From: Anaerolineaceae bacterium
Lineage (GTDB): Bacteria > Chloroflexota > Anaerolineae > Anaerolineales > Anaerolineaceae
DNA: 5,071 nucleotides
Direction of reading: 5' to 3'
Assembly (NCBI GenBank): GCA_014860845.1
Contig: JACZIY010000764.1
Span: 1-5,071, forward strand
Part shown: in pieces, positions 4,418 to 5,071 of the stretch
How the letters are laid out: each line of letters begins with the position of its first letter
Position numbering within the stretch: the first letter of the stretch is position 1
Position numbers and translations under genes: made by a program
The notes under the pieces: generated by a model
Databases searched by the model: none
What the model saw: the letters and a program-made list of their open reading frames with translations, nothing else
What the model was told of the DNA's origin: nothing

Positions 4418-5071
4418 TTAGCTTTTGATAGATCCGTATCCCCCACCGCCGGGTGTCTGAATGCTGATGATGTCCCCCTGATGGAGTTCGACAGTTCCTT
4501 TTCCCGCCAATGAGATTTGGTCTTGCCCCCGCACCAGGCTATTAACACCGCTTTGTCCGGGTTCCCCGCCGTTCAACCCGTAGGGTCGGTGTGTACGCCT
4601 TTCGGTTAGCAAGGTGGCCTGACAGTTGACCAGAACCTGTATATCCCGGCGCAGACCATCACCACCGTGCTTATGACCCAATCCACCGGATCCACACCGG
4701 ATTTCATAGCGCATGACCCGTAAAGGGTAGGCATATTCCAGCGCTTCCACCGGGGTGTTGAGGGTGTTGGTCATGTGCGAATGCACCGCTGAAGCGCCAT
4801 CTTGTCCGAAGGTTGCACCGGTTCCTCCTGCCAACGTCTCGTAATAAGTGAACGTACCTCTACCGGAAAGCAGTGGACCGCCGATGGTAATATTGTTCAT
4901 GGTGCCCTGGCTGGCAGCCGGGATCCTATCCGGGCAGGCCAGGGCTAAAGCACCCAGGAGCACATCCACGATGCGCTGGGAAGTTTCCACGTTTCCACCA
5001 GCCACAGCGGCAGGCGGCAGGGCGTTGACCACTGTTCCTTCCGGGGCAATCACTTCTACAGGTGCCAGACA
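4418..5071 (-). CDS. Hydantoinase B/oxoprolinase family subunit, C-terminal 217 residues (partial)
   Basis: The frame is open from the right edge (first codon TGT at 5071) to TAA at 4420-4418. The GTG at 5053 lies within the conserved [13 protein letters not shown], so it is an internal valine, not a start. Further family blocks, numbered in the visible part: AGGNVETSQ (24-32), QGTMNN (55-60), [11 protein letters not shown] (76-86), [13 protein letters not shown] (97-109), then [17 protein letters not shown], and near the end TPGGGGYG (206-213). These are typical of HyuB and of the C-terminal half of ATP-dependent 5-oxoprolinase. The enzyme acts in the cytoplasm with a HyuA partner to open hydantoin or 5-oxoproline-like rings with ATP hydrolysis. 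Which substrate applies cannot be told without HyuA. Family members are usually 500-600 residues, so over half the gene lies to the right, and HyuA may follow upstream there. Nothing suggests disruption. The gene converges on the DedA-type gene across 81 bases. Confidence 0.95.
   Translation of the reverse strand, partial: CLAPVEVIAPEGTVVNALPPAAVAGGNVETSQRIVDVLLGALALACPDRIPAASQGTMNNITIGGPLLSGRGTFTYYETLAGGTGATFGQDGASAVHSHMTNTLNTPVEALEYAYPLRVMRYEIRCGSGGLGHKHGGDGLRRDIQVLVNCQATLLTERRTHRPYGLNGGEPGQSGVNSLVRGQDQISLAGKGTVELHQGDIISIQTPGGGGYGSIKS

Noticed and set aside
4333..4548. Minus-strand open frame ending MKRKKVLEILNQYQ...FSDCG
   Set aside because: Most of it overlaps the hydantoinase gene in another frame. 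The 21-codon tail from the ATG in the gap has no ribosome binding site or known match, so a separate small gene cannot be supported.
1..5071. CRISPR arrays, tRNA genes, insertion sequences, phage or defence genes
   Set aside because: Searched by eye on both strands; no spaced identical repeats, cloverleaf, transposase motif or terminal inverted repeats with target duplications were found.

Overview
The window looks like ordinary chromosome of a free-living bacterium, most likely a member of the Chloroflexota (Anaerolineae-like). This is an inference from gene style: a MalT-like LuxR-family regulator opening with LLPTKLLIP, a DUF1697 protein, a small isoprenylcysteine-methyltransferase-like membrane protein and a hydantoinase B subunit, at moderate GC. 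No sequence here fixes the taxon. There is no tRNA, rRNA, CRISPR array, insertion sequence or phage gene that I can see.

Layout from left to right: (1) 1-1511, minus strand, the first 503 codons of a large STAND-ATPase LuxR/MalT-type activator, running off the left edge. (2) 1617-2249, minus, a TetR-family repressor. (3) 2250-2406, a compact control region with two promoters pointing at each other across a pair of near-identical operator-like repeats, plus a 9-bp-arm hairpin ahead of a strong ribosome binding site. (4) 2407-2874, plus, a 155-residue integral-membrane methyltransferase-family protein. (5) 2889-3425, minus, a DUF1697 protein that appears to be expressed from a leaderless promoter. 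(6) 3426-3754, a 329-base stretch without an intact gene. It holds a degenerate heptamer repeat (AAAGNNN), a possible terminator, a 47-codon relict of a lost minus-strand gene and a candidate promoter. (7) 3755-4336, plus, a DedA/VTT-type membrane protein. (8) 4418-5071, minus, the C-terminal 217 residues of a hydantoinase B/oxoprolinase subunit, running off the right edge. The 81-base gap 4337-4417 between convergent genes 7 and 8 holds only AT-rich sequence with no convincing terminator.

The genes do not form one pathway. The one clear functional unit is the TetR regulator with its divergent membrane methyltransferase target. Promoter and operator geometry suggest that the repressor shuts off both its own gene and the methyltransferase gene, probably until a small lipophilic ligand binds. 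A ten-base piece of the same operator recurs in the LuxR gene's leader, hinting at a possible link. The hydantoinase fragment is visibly more GC-rich than its left neighbours.
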